Shown one piece after another: positions 45,465-54,239 of a stretch of 64,000 nt of DNA (positions are counted from its first letter, which is position 1; each line of letters opens with the position of its first letter). The stretch lies in contig WNKI01000003.1 in the NCBI GenBank assembly GCA_015350385.1, positions 912,592 to 976,591 of the forward strand, in the 5' to 3' direction. The notes beneath the pieces were generated by a model, which did not search any database, was not told where the DNA came from, and saw nothing but the letters and a program-made list of their open reading frames with translations. A program made the position numbers and the translations under genes. This stretch comes from Aculops lycopersici (Eukaryota > Arthropoda > Arachnida > Trombidiformes > Eriophyidae).

Positions 45465-48400
45465 ATGCAAACTATTGCAAGAGATCATATAGCTCAAATG
45501 CAACAAGCGGCCTCCTCATCGCCAAATACTAATAACAACAACAACAATTTCATCATGGCATCTCAAAACAACAACAACAATTCCATGACTAGTCTAGCGA
45601 ATACCAGTGGCGGAAGCATTACAATGGAAAGGCAGCCAGTCACCGAGGAGGTGGTTCAAATGTGGCTCGGCCAATTAGAGGGCTGGACCAGAGTCTTCTA
45701 CAATGAGGCCGGGGCAAACCCTGAACTCTGGCGAGAGGCTCAATCGAAGTTGGTTCAATTTCAGAAGATTAGTAATCCTTTTGAGCTCTGCACTGAGATT
45801 ATTAAGAAAACTCAGAATCCCCTGATATTATATCAAGCAACATTGTGCCTGAGAAATTCCGTCGCAAACGACGTCAAACGATTCGATCTAGATGAGCTAT
45901 TTAAGTTGTTCCAATTTTTATATGAATTTCTCTGTGCACGTGCTCTAGAAAATGAGATGTCTGTCAATGAAATGGCAGCTGTCATCTGTGCCATGACATT
46001 GAAAATGATTGCAAGTGAGAGAGCAAGATCCCTATCGGCAGTGTCGATGTTTTCAACACTCTCAAGATCGCCAGGTATTGACTCGGTGGCTGTCGACAAA
46101 GACTCAGATAGAATCACTCAAGTTATCAAAACACTCTGTCACAACATCCAAGATCTCAACGAGAATCTAAGCAAGAAAATTGCATCAGCTTTAATGCTTA
46201 ACTCCCTTTTGGTTGAATGTCATCTGTCAAATAGATCAACACTCCTGGGTATTAGGGTGTGGAAACATCTCGAAGCTAGGAGAATTATTGAAGGTCATCT
46301 TAAAGCTATAACAGAGGCTTGCCTTGGAACCATCAATTGGGCTTTCACATCAAATATGCTGAACCCGGCAAACCAAACTAGAGAAACTCAGATTTTATTC
46401 CATCTAGTTGGAACCCTCATGCAATGTGTCGAGTGTGCCTTGTCCTTCAACTCATTCGACACTGGAGCTAACCTGGGCACTGATCGAGTCTTAAGAGTTA
46501 TACAAAGTAGAACCATCAGTATGCTGTCCCAAGCCAGCGAATACGATCAGAGGGTCAAAACATTGAAAGAATGGTGCAACTTAGTCATGGACCCAAGCGT
46601 AGTTCAGTTCCTATTCAATTTATACACAAGCATCAAGTCCATGATTAACACAATCCCTGGTTGGGACTGGCCCTCAACTGTCCTTAAAAACAGCATGAAT
46701 TGCTTATATTTCCTATCGGATGTACACAATTCTATCAATATTGAACGCGATGCAAGGTATACTGAGTTTGTCGGCCACATGATGTTGGGCGCAGTAAAGC
46801 TACTGAATACGGAAAGCAAAGGTATTGATGACAGCTTCCAAATTGCATGCCTCATAACTTCCATATCAATGCATACAAGTGAGACAAGAGACACTATAAC
46901 GAAGATAAAAGCTGAGCATTTTGTCCCATTTCTAGAAGCAGCCAAGATGTTCACCTGTAAGGTTTTCACACATGTAGCCTCAACCCTGCAAACAGATGAA
47001 GAGGAAGAAGAGGAAAAGACAGTCGATGCCTTATTAGACTTCTGGTACCATCTACTCAGAAACATTGAAGCCGAGATTAAGCTTGTTGTAAGCATGAAAC
47101 CACCACAAGCTCCAAAGATATCCACCGATCAGATGAAGGCTTTTGCCCGATATATCTCCGAAAGTTACATATCCTGCCACCTACACAAACCTCTCGGGCA
47201 ACTTGTGGAGAAACAAGACAACAATGTACAGGAACTCGATCTTGACAACGCCGATGAGCAAGACGATAACGCCATTCATGGTGAGCAACTCATCTCATTC
47301 GGTATGATTTCAAGATTCGATGCACCTCACACAGCAAAACTGTTAATCCAACTTATCGGCACCAGAGTAAGTCATCTCGAAGCATTACTAACTCAGTGTA
47401 TCAATAACAAGACCTCACCTGAAAGTTCAAAGGATTGGGAGTATATCAATGACGATCTCCACTGGCTACTTCTCATGCTTCAACATTACATGACACAAAC
47501 CGGCTATGGAGAGATAGGGTTCATGTGCAATGAAATTCTCGGTGCCTCTATCTCATTTGAAGGTAACCTTCAAAAGACATTACAAGCCTTTGACAAGTGC
47601 GACTATAGCGACGAAGAAGTTGATCCCATTGTGCGCCTAGTTCTACTGGCCATCAAGTTGTGCCAAATCGAGATGGGTGTTTGTCAGAGTGGCAACCTCA
47701 CCTGGCTTAGTGCTCAAACCCAGTGTACCCTTACAAGCTTTTTATCGAGATTCTGCCTCACCTATTTATATCCCAAAGAGTCTGATTACTCAGTAATTAG
47801 TGAAACTATGAACTATTGCTTCGGTCAGGACGCACCACCAGCAGAGAAGTTTCTCAAATTCGTCATTGAGCACTCATGTTGCATCATAATGTTTATGAAA
47901 TCGGATCTACAGATTGTCAAGAAGAATATCCAACTTCTTATTCAATTGCTCATGTATCATCCAAATGTTAAAGAAATTATGTCCGAGGCGGAAGATGGTA
48001 GCATGATCAAACTATTCACATCTAATCTCAGACCGGAAAATCTGACTGGCTTTTCGCCACGTGTTGCAAAATCAATCATCAAGCTTGCAACTAGACTCTT
48101 TGTCGAAGATGATGATTGGAATAGACTCACAGATTTCTTCACAAAGAAGTGGAACTTTATTATGACTGCGATCCAAACTCAACAGCACCAATCCGAAATG
48201 GTGGTCAGCAAATTCCTAGAATTTTGTGACTTTGTGATTGGAGTTTGCGAAGCCTGTGACGAGGAAACAAGTGAGCGTCTATTCGAACAACTACTACTGC
48301 CCATCGTACAGGCACTTCCGAATGTCATGAAGGCATTTGGCAACTTTGAAACGGTACCTATTGCTGTGTTTGAGTTGCTATACTTCATCGTCAAATTACC

Positions 48401-49220
48401 CATGGTCAATATAGCAAGTTGGGAAAATCAATCTTCGAAAACATTCTATGAGAGTTGTACACTTATTATTGAAGCCTATTCTCAAATCGCCCACATAAAG
48501 AAGAACCGAACTGAAGAGGAGGATTGCGAGGATATTATAGCGCTTCTAAACTTCAGTCACGAGACCATGAAACGCGATTGGGGTCATACCACCGCTTGCT
48601 GTGATACTGTTGTCAAGTATACAATAGAAAAATTGAGCGCCATTATGAAAGAGGAGTATTTACAGTTTCCAAGAATTAGACAAATGTACTACAGGCTCCT
48701 CGTCTATTTGGTGGATGAGGAGGAAAGGCTCTTGGGTTTGAGCGACACTTTATTGCAAACTATTGTATCCAGTGTCATACTAGCATTGCTTTCACAATTT
48801 GACAAGGATGTCGATAATCATACTTACACTATAATCAGCATAGTTTGTCGAACTATCTACCACGAGAAGGAGACACCAAACGCAGAAAGGTTGGCAAGAT
48901 TCATGGCTCCTATTTTGCCAGCCTTCTTTCACGCAACCATCAGCCAGGGATCGTATACCATAAACACAGAGGCAGCTGAAACGATGGCACCAGCTCTCTT
49001 TGCGCTAAGATGCTGCTACATGGAAACATACCAGAATTTAGTCAAAGAGCTCATCGAGAAGCAGGACGATGCCTTCATACAGGCAAAAGTCAAGAGTTTG
49101 TTTGAAAATCTAGAGATGAAGATACAAAGGTTGATATTGAACCGAACATCGTGCAGGGAGTTCAACACATTGTTCGTGCCTTTCCTAGCGGAATTGCACA
49201 ATTACATAACGACAAAGTGA
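45465..49220 (+). CDS. XPO4: Exportin-4
   Basis: Intronless 1251-residue helical-repeat protein of the importin-beta superfamily. The N-terminal ~60 residues are low-complexity and Asn-rich. The following repeats match the exportin-4 order: WREAQSKLVQFQKISNPFELC, a Ran-binding-type first repeat, then later HGEQLISFGMISRFDAPHTAKLL and INDDLHWLLLML. These fit the exportin-4 segments 'DQLASVGMLGRIA' and 'LYEDIHWLI'. Known cargoes in vertebrates include eIF5A and Smad3 (export) and Sox factors (import). It is about 100 residues longer than vertebrate XPO4, mainly at the N-terminus. ATG 45465 is the first in frame; an internal ATG at 45555 follows the first Asn run. The product should shuttle between nucleus and cytoplasm with RanGTP. 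Confidence 0.87.
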   Translation: MQTIARDHIAQMQQAASSSPNTNNNNNNFIMASQNNNNNSMTSLANTSGGSITMERQPVTEEVVQMWLGQLEGWTRVFYNEAGANPELWREAQSKLVQFQKISNPFELCTEIIKKTQNPLILYQATLCLRNSVANDVKRFDLDELFKLFQFLYEFLCARALENEMSVNEMAAVICAMTLKMIASERARSLSAVSMFSTLSRSPGIDSVAVDKDSDRITQVIKTLCHNIQDLNENLSKKIASALMLNSLLVECHLSNRSTLLGIRVWKHLEARRIIEGHLKAITEACLGTINWAFTSNMLNPANQTRETQILFHLVGTLMQCVECALSFNSFDTGANLGTDRVLRVIQSRTISMLSQASEYDQRVKTLKEWCNLVMDPSVVQFLFNLYTSIKSMINTIPGWDWPSTVLKNSMNCLYFLSDVHNSINIERDARYTEFVGHMMLGAVKLLNTESKGIDDSFQIACLITSISMHTSETRDTITKIKAEHFVPFLEAAKMFTCKVFTHVASTLQTDEEEEEEKTVDALLDFWYHLLRNIEAEIKLVVSMKPPQAPKISTDQMKAFARYISESYISCHLHKPLGQLVEKQDNNVQELDLDNADEQDDNAIHGEQLISFGMISRFDAPHTAKLLIQLIGTRVSHLEALLTQCINNKTSPESSKDWEYINDDLHWLLLMLQHYMTQTGYGEIGFMCNEILGASISFEGNLQKTLQAFDKCDYSDEEVDPIVRLVLLAIKLCQIEMGVCQSGNLTWLSAQTQCTLTSFLSRFCLTYLYPKESDYSVISETMNYCFGQDAPPAEKFLKFVIEHSCCIIMFMKSDLQIVKKNIQLLIQLLMYHPNVKEIMSEAEDGSMIKLFTSNLRPENLTGFSPRVAKSIIKLATRLFVEDDDWNRLTDFFTKKWNFIMTAIQTQQHQSEMVVSKFLEFCDFVIGVCEACDEETSERLFEQLLLPIVQALPNVMKAFGNFETVPIAVFELLYFIVKLPMVNIASWENQSSKTFYESCTLIIEAYSQIAHIKKNRTEEEDCEDIIALLNFSHETMKRDWGHTTACCDTVVKYTIEKLSAIMKEEYLQFPRIRQMYYRLLVYLVDEEERLLGLSDTLLQTIVSSVILALLSQFDKDVDNHTYTIISIVCRTIYHEKETPNAERLARFMAPILPAFFHATISQGSYTINTEAAETMAPALFALRCCYMETYQNLVKELIEKQDDAFIQAKVKSLFENLEMKIQRLILNRTSCREFNTLFVPFLAELHNYITTK

Positions 49221-50897
49221 GGTGTTTGTAATAGACGAAGTTAATGTCTACCATGAGTTAGTCTAGTACCTTGATACCAATACTATTTAAGAGTCAACGC
49301 AAGCTTCTTCCTTTCTCACTATGATTTGTTTTCTCTCTTACTGAAAGCCAACTAGTGATACCTGAAATAAAAACATTCACTGAAACGCCAGACCAATCAG
49401 CTGCAGCTAATTTCAATAATCGCGTGACATTTATCAGTCGCAGGATAGATCTGCGAGCAGGATAGATCGCAATGTTGAAGGTTCGTCCTGCGTATTTTTT
49501 CAAGAGGTTTAGATCGAGTCTAACTAACAGCTATTTATTGAAACTAGCTGTACCTATAATTTTCCCGTTGGGGAAAATTTCATTGAGTTTTCTATCGCTC
49601 GCTCAGTGGATTAATCTTTTGTTTGCACGAACCAAGTTGGTGACAACTTGATGAGTTACTACCAATGAGTTTGAGTTGTTCATGTCCTGAAGACTTCTAT
49701 GGACAGTTGATTTTTGTGTGTCTCAAGATTTGAACTAGCCAAAGACTCGATCAATTCGATATAATTCTATTGTGCTGTAATAAATACTTGGATGGTATTG
49801 ATGAATTAATGGATCACACGAGATGCTCAAGTTTAGTTTTTATTAGGAAAAGATCTGGATAGAGGTGGCCAGGTTTAGCTAAATTCTATTGAGTTCGACT
49901 GACGTCGATGTAGCTTGTGGTTTCAGCTGTCACTTTACCCCCACAATCCAGTAGATAGATTGATAACTACTCAACAACCCCTGAACAAACTTGAAGAGCT
50001 CGATAAAAATATTACAGATAGCCGCGTCACCGACGCTTGGCATCTAGTGAGATGTAAAATTTCTTGGAATTCCAGACTAAATAATACTCTTGAATCCTCT
50101 ACTTTTCTGGAGATCATGTGAGAATGTTTCACCCAATCCCTCCTCTATCTTTTTGACACTTACCATTCTTCGAGGCGAGTTCTCAAACATACGTCAATCA
50201 AGTGAACTTTTATCCACTTACATATTTTTGCAGACAGGTTGTTGTCAGGTGCCTTAAATACACGAGCCGCTATTTCCGGTCGACCGTTGCGGCTGTTCTC
50301 TTTGCAACGAACGTAAAACATGCTGATGGCAATGGTGAGGCAAACGTTGGATAGACTAATTATGCAAGTCAGGTGTATGATGTGTTGTCCAGACTTCGAT
50401 GTACTTTTGTGTCAGGTATTTTCACAAACATGGCCGAGAAGCGACAACCAGGAAAACGGGTTTAGTTGCTTTCATCAATTATTTCCAATCGGGTTAGTGG
50501 CATCATTTGCCAAAAGCTTGCATCTTAACTCTTCCCAGGAGATCACAGGTAGCCGAAGATGAGTAAGTTCTCGCGGTTTGCAACGATGAAACAGTGGCAA
50601 GTATTCGTTTAAGAAAATGATGACAAGTATCGTGCTATCATTTTGCTACTCAGAATGCTGCCTCATTGGTATTGCTTCTGCTCAACAGCCACTGAACGCT
50701 GCCTTGGTTGAAACAAACTTGATATCAACTAAACTGTACAGTTTCCGCTAGACATCGTGTGAGAAACCGTCATTACAAAAGACTATAATTGAAATCAATA
50801 CCTTGAAATAATCTTTACCGGCGAAGTCAAATAAAAACATTCTATATCCCGTAACTTTTCTGCACATAATCTGAAATTTAAGATGAATTTTTTAGTC
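49221..50897. other. Intergenic region after XPO4
   Basis: Mostly non-coding. A short tandem duplication, about 17 bases containing GCAGGATAGATC, lies at about 49440-49470. On the minus strand an ATG-less frame at 50163-50411 (83 codons) encodes a hydrophobic segment. It ends at a good donor context and is described among the findings. Confidence 0.4.
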
Positions 50898-51071
50898 GCA
50901 TGTCAATATAATGAGCGGCGCGAAATCAATCGAGAATGAGATTAGTATCAAATAAATTCTTTTCTGTTTAAAGATGGCGATTGCGTGTCTCAAGTATAAA
51001 ATATCTCTTCTCTTCTCTGGTCTATTACACTTTGTTCCCATTGGATTTATTCATTACTGTGCCGCACGTGA
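50898..51071 (+). promoter_or_regulatory. Shared upstream block and TATA box of the first membrane-receptor gene
   Basis: Begins with GCATGTCAATATAATGAGCG (50898-50917). An exact copy is at 53256-53275 before the pseudogene and a partial copy at 53920 before the second gene. GATGGCGATTGCGTGTC (50973-50989) and GCACGTGA (51064-51071) follow. Their counterparts at 53987 and 54078 keep nearly the same spacing. A TATAAA lies at 50995-51000. The blocks look like the common promoter of the tandem family. Confidence 0.6.
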
Positions 51072-51256
51072 TGCGCTCGATATCTTGTAGGTGAAAGAAT
51101 CGGAAAAAGTTGGCAAAGTTCTAGTTGAAACCCTTAGTGCTAGGGAGGCTCAGGTGGATGGAATGAGATGGAATCGGTTATATGGCGGCCACCATCGAAG
51201 TAAATTCTTGAACTCATTTGATCCCATGAACTCATCAAGTCTGAATTGAGTCCACC

Positions 51257-52897
51257 ATGAATAAATATGACTTAATTAGTGAGAGAATCTTCTTCATCTT
51301 CAAGGTATGCCTCTATTTTCACGCGTTCAAGATGACCGTTTCAGCCATACTATTGGCCATGTATGTTAGACAAAGTGATCATCAAGGTACCGGAGGTAAC
51401 CAGGCAATCGAGATATACAACCTGATTCTTCTGATTGGTTGCAAGGATAGAGGTTTGAAATTTGCCGGCGTACTAGCCTGTGGCTTTTTTATTGCTCAAA
51501 TTTCCATCTACTTTAGTGTGAGGTATATTCACGAAGCTACTAGAGTTGCCACCAATAAAACTGGCCTCAAAATGTTCATCCAAAGTCCTGACCTTGAGCA
51601 GGAGCAATTATCTCGTCGAATAGACAGCCACATTCGCAAGGTGCTAGCGTCAAACTTTGCCCACGCCACTTTGCATAGATCACAATTAACAAGTGGTAGT
51701 CAAGTTCATGGAGTCGGCGGCTGGGAAACGTCCTACACTCACAGTAAACATACACCTAGAAGACCAATGCTATTTGCTAATGAAGTTCCAAGATCGCCAA
51801 ACGGATTCGACGAAACCAGAAAGTATCCAAGAGAGTTAATTGAGCAGCGCAAATACTTGAACCAACTGCGAATAGATAACTCACCTGTTTGGCCTGTGAA
51901 TCGAACCAAAGAGTCACATGACCGAATGATAAAAGTTTACTGTTATTCCTACATATTGTCAGCGATCACATTCAGTATAACGGGAATCTGCGCCACAGCT
52001 CTTACTGCTTATTTGGCCTACACAGCATTAAGAGACAACCAAACCTTACGGCCCGAGTTGCGATCCTTCAACTTAATGGAAAGGATAGATCTTGTTTGGG
52101 AACATTTGTTTATGTGGAGGATTAGCGAATGGTACACAGAATCAGTATCGTTCGTGATTTGTGGTTACATAGATCAAAAAAGAAATTTCGACGATTTACA
52201 AATGCTGTTACTGGATTTCAACCGAATGCTTTTGCAACTAAACGAGAATAAAGCCCAGAATTTCAACAACGAGGACGACCACCACGACGATCATCTGCCA
52301 ATCTATGATATTGAAGCGCTAAAATTGTACATCAAGTTCAAAATCTACATCAATGAAGCTAGACTGATGTTTCGAAGGGCAGAGTATTGCGTCTTATTTA
52401 GCTACGGCGGCTTGGGATACTGCGTTCTGCTTGCATCTTCCCTCGATGGTCAAATGGTAAACTCTAGATTATTCAATTACCTGACAATATCGTGCGTGTT
52501 AATATTAAATATCGCATTGTACCCCTGCGCCTTATTAACCCAGAATTGCATAAAGGTCACCAAGTTAACTTGGTCGCTTGTGGCCAACGTCGAGCTAAGC
52601 GGTCAATCCTACCACTTGTTGCAGATGGACTCGAGTGCGGACTCGTCCCAATGGACGCCTGCATTGTATGATTCTAGACCTGAACCGTTGCAAATCAAGC
52701 TGAAGCACAAACGACAAGGACAAAGAGTCATCTCGGCAAACACCTTACTGTTGTGGCGACGAATCATTGAGGACTCCGAGTCACTACTTAACTTGCTCTC
52801 CTGCAACCTATTTGGCATCGTGCATCTAAACTTTGCCACAGTGTTTAAGTTTAACTTTTACGTTGCCTCGGTGGTGATGTTACTGCTCAACCACTGA
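51257..52897 (+). CDS. Multi-pass membrane protein, gustatory-receptor-like, copy 1
   Basis: Intronless, 546 residues, with about seven hydrophobic segments (roughly 10-36, 66-90, 228-258, 283-304, 374-396, 405-428, 515-545). A long hydrophilic loop lies at about 91-225 and another at 430-510. There is no signal peptide. It is clearly paralogous to the protein at 54240-55925. Blocks kept by both: RSFNLMER (269-276), WRISEWY (287-293), DQ..NF (306-311), RLFNYL/KLFNYL, YPCALLT, SGQ, IEDSESL, LLSCNLFG.VHLNFA near the end. Number of segments, last-helix position and tandem arrangement suit arthropod gustatory receptors, ligand-gated channels of chemosensory neurons. However, the canonical C-terminal TYhhhhhQF motif is not clear and loop sizes differ. 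I hold 'chemoreceptor' as inference. Confidence 0.6.
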   Translation: MNKYDLISERIFFIFKVCLYFHAFKMTVSAILLAMYVRQSDHQGTGGNQAIEIYNLILLIGCKDRGLKFAGVLACGFFIAQISIYFSVRYIHEATRVATNKTGLKMFIQSPDLEQEQLSRRIDSHIRKVLASNFAHATLHRSQLTSGSQVHGVGGWETSYTHSKHTPRRPMLFANEVPRSPNGFDETRKYPRELIEQRKYLNQLRIDNSPVWPVNRTKESHDRMIKVYCYSYILSAITFSITGICATALTAYLAYTALRDNQTLRPELRSFNLMERIDLVWEHLFMWRISEWYTESVSFVICGYIDQKRNFDDLQMLLLDFNRMLLQLNENKAQNFNNEDDHHDDHLPIYDIEALKLYIKFKIYINEARLMFRRAEYCVLFSYGGLGYCVLLASSLDGQMVNSRLFNYLTISCVLILNIALYPCALLTQNCIKVTKLTWSLVANVELSGQSYHLLQMDSSADSSQWTPALYDSRPEPLQIKLKHKRQGQRVISANTLLLWRRIIEDSESLLNLLSCNLFGIVHLNFATVFKFNFYVASVVMLLLNH

Positions 52898-53255
52898 ATT
52901 GGCATGGAGTTTATTCTCATATTGGACTTAGGATGTGGACATAAGAAAGGAAAGAGTTTTTGGCATCAACATTACAGATTTTAGAATACTTTTTGGACTT
53001 TTTCCTTCTAGTTTTGGATTCTTTCTGGACTGGTTCTTTTGCTTTGCAATCTCCTCGCCCGCGTCGCGCCGATTAAAAGAAGGCGCATAGAGTGATAGTC
53101 TGAAATGTTTTCTTGCGCGCTATCCAAGTTGAAAAAAATCGCAAACCTTGTAATCCTCATAAACCGTCTATCTTTCCAATAATTAGATCAGAATGTGTGA
53201 ATCGCCACCCCTCATGCCTTAGCGAGAAACACTTGCAGGCCATAATCTCTCGATT
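52898..53255. other. Spacer downstream of copy 1
   Basis: Non-coding sequence of 358 bases, mostly TTT/TTC-rich at its left, with no gene. Confidence 0.5.
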
Positions 53256-53275
53256 GCATGTCAATATAATGAGCG
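53256..53275 (+). promoter_or_regulatory. Second copy of the family upstream 20-mer
   Basis: Identical to the 20 bases at 50898-50917. It lies only some tens of bases before the truncated pseudogene, instead of about 320-360 bases before a start codon as in the intact copies. Confidence 0.7.
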
Positions 53276-53294
53276 CCGATATATCAGCTTACTA

Positions 53295-53722
53295 ATGTTC
53301 CATCGGCAGTGCAACGAGAGGCAACAGATTATTCCATTACCTGGCTGTGTTTTGCGTTCCATCTCTTGATTTTGTACTGCATCCCTGTGCCTCACTCACT
53401 CAAGATTGCTCGGAGACGATCAGATCAGCTAGGTCGCTCGTGGCTAACTCGCAGCTCACAATTGGCTGACCTACTGAAACAAACCAACACCTGCGCGACC
53501 TCACCTGGCTCGGCACCGGGTTCTGTTACAAACTAAATTTGATTGCCAATGCGACAAAGACAACGAGCAATCTCGGCGTACACCTCGCTTTTGTGTCGTC
53601 ATGTAATAGAAAATTCCGAGTCATTATTTGATTTGCTATCTTGCAACCTATTTGACATTGTGCATCTAAACCTTGCCACCGTGTTGCAGTCTAACGTTTA
53701 CGTTGCCTCCTTGGTATTGTAA
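53295..53722 (+). pseudogene. Truncated, disrupted third copy of the membrane-receptor family
   Basis: The sequence aligns with only the last third of the two intact paralogues. RLFHYLAVFCVPSLDFVLHP corresponds to the RLFNYLTISCVLILNIALYP region (from about 53316). The C-terminal block VIENSESLFDLLSCNLFDIV is also recognisable, ending ASLVL at a TAA. A TGA interrupts the frame after SLVANSQLTIG, and the loop region before the last block is scrambled. The 5' two thirds are missing although the family upstream 20-mer is still adjacent. An internal deletion of about 1.5 kb that fused the promoter region to the gene end explains this. It looks closer to copy 2 in the C-terminal block. Confidence 0.88.
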
Positions 53723-53919
53723 CTACTCACCAGCCATTGTAATTTCCTGGAAACCCAGCTGGGAGCGTACAACGAGACGTGTGCTTAGTAGACTGGAAAA
53801 ATTTAAACAGAATCACAACATTTAGAAAGCTCAACAGTACAGGTGACTCCTGAACCCCGCCAGAATTCCGCATCTTATTACTGAGGCTAAGCTTATACAC
53901 ACGTTACGTCTTATAATTT
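53723..53919. other. Spacer between pseudogene and copy 2 promoter
   Basis: Short non-coding spacer. No feature seen. Confidence 0.5.
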
Positions 53920-54085
53920 GCATGTCAATCTAACGAAAGTTGATAGATCAATCGACGGAGGGTGCAGTCATGCTCTTCACTCAGATAGGTGGCTATCGCG
54001 TGTCGGGTAGTAGATGATTAGCAGTTGAGTCTACCACCTAGTTACCGTGTCAATCATACTCATTGATCACTGGGTTGCACGTGAC
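53920..54085 (+). promoter_or_regulatory. Upstream block of copy 2
   Basis: GCATGTCAAT followed by CTAACG at 53920-53935 is a diverged copy of the family 20-mer. Here it is preceded by bases that complete an ATTTGCAT octamer. AGGTGGCTATCGCGTGTC (53987-54004) and GCACGTGA (54078-54085) match the blocks of copy 1 at almost the same offsets (67 against 75, 158 against 166). Confidence 0.6.
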
Positions 54086-54239
54086 TCATTCACTTTCAAG
54101 CTGGGAACCTGGAGGCGGATAGCCAAGCGTCTTACCGAATTTCCACTAAGTAACTCAACCGTAATGTTTGGTATCCTGGATTCATTTTTGAGCTATCAGA
54201 ATTTTTCAGCTGCTTTATCGAAACCGGAAAAAGCCAATC

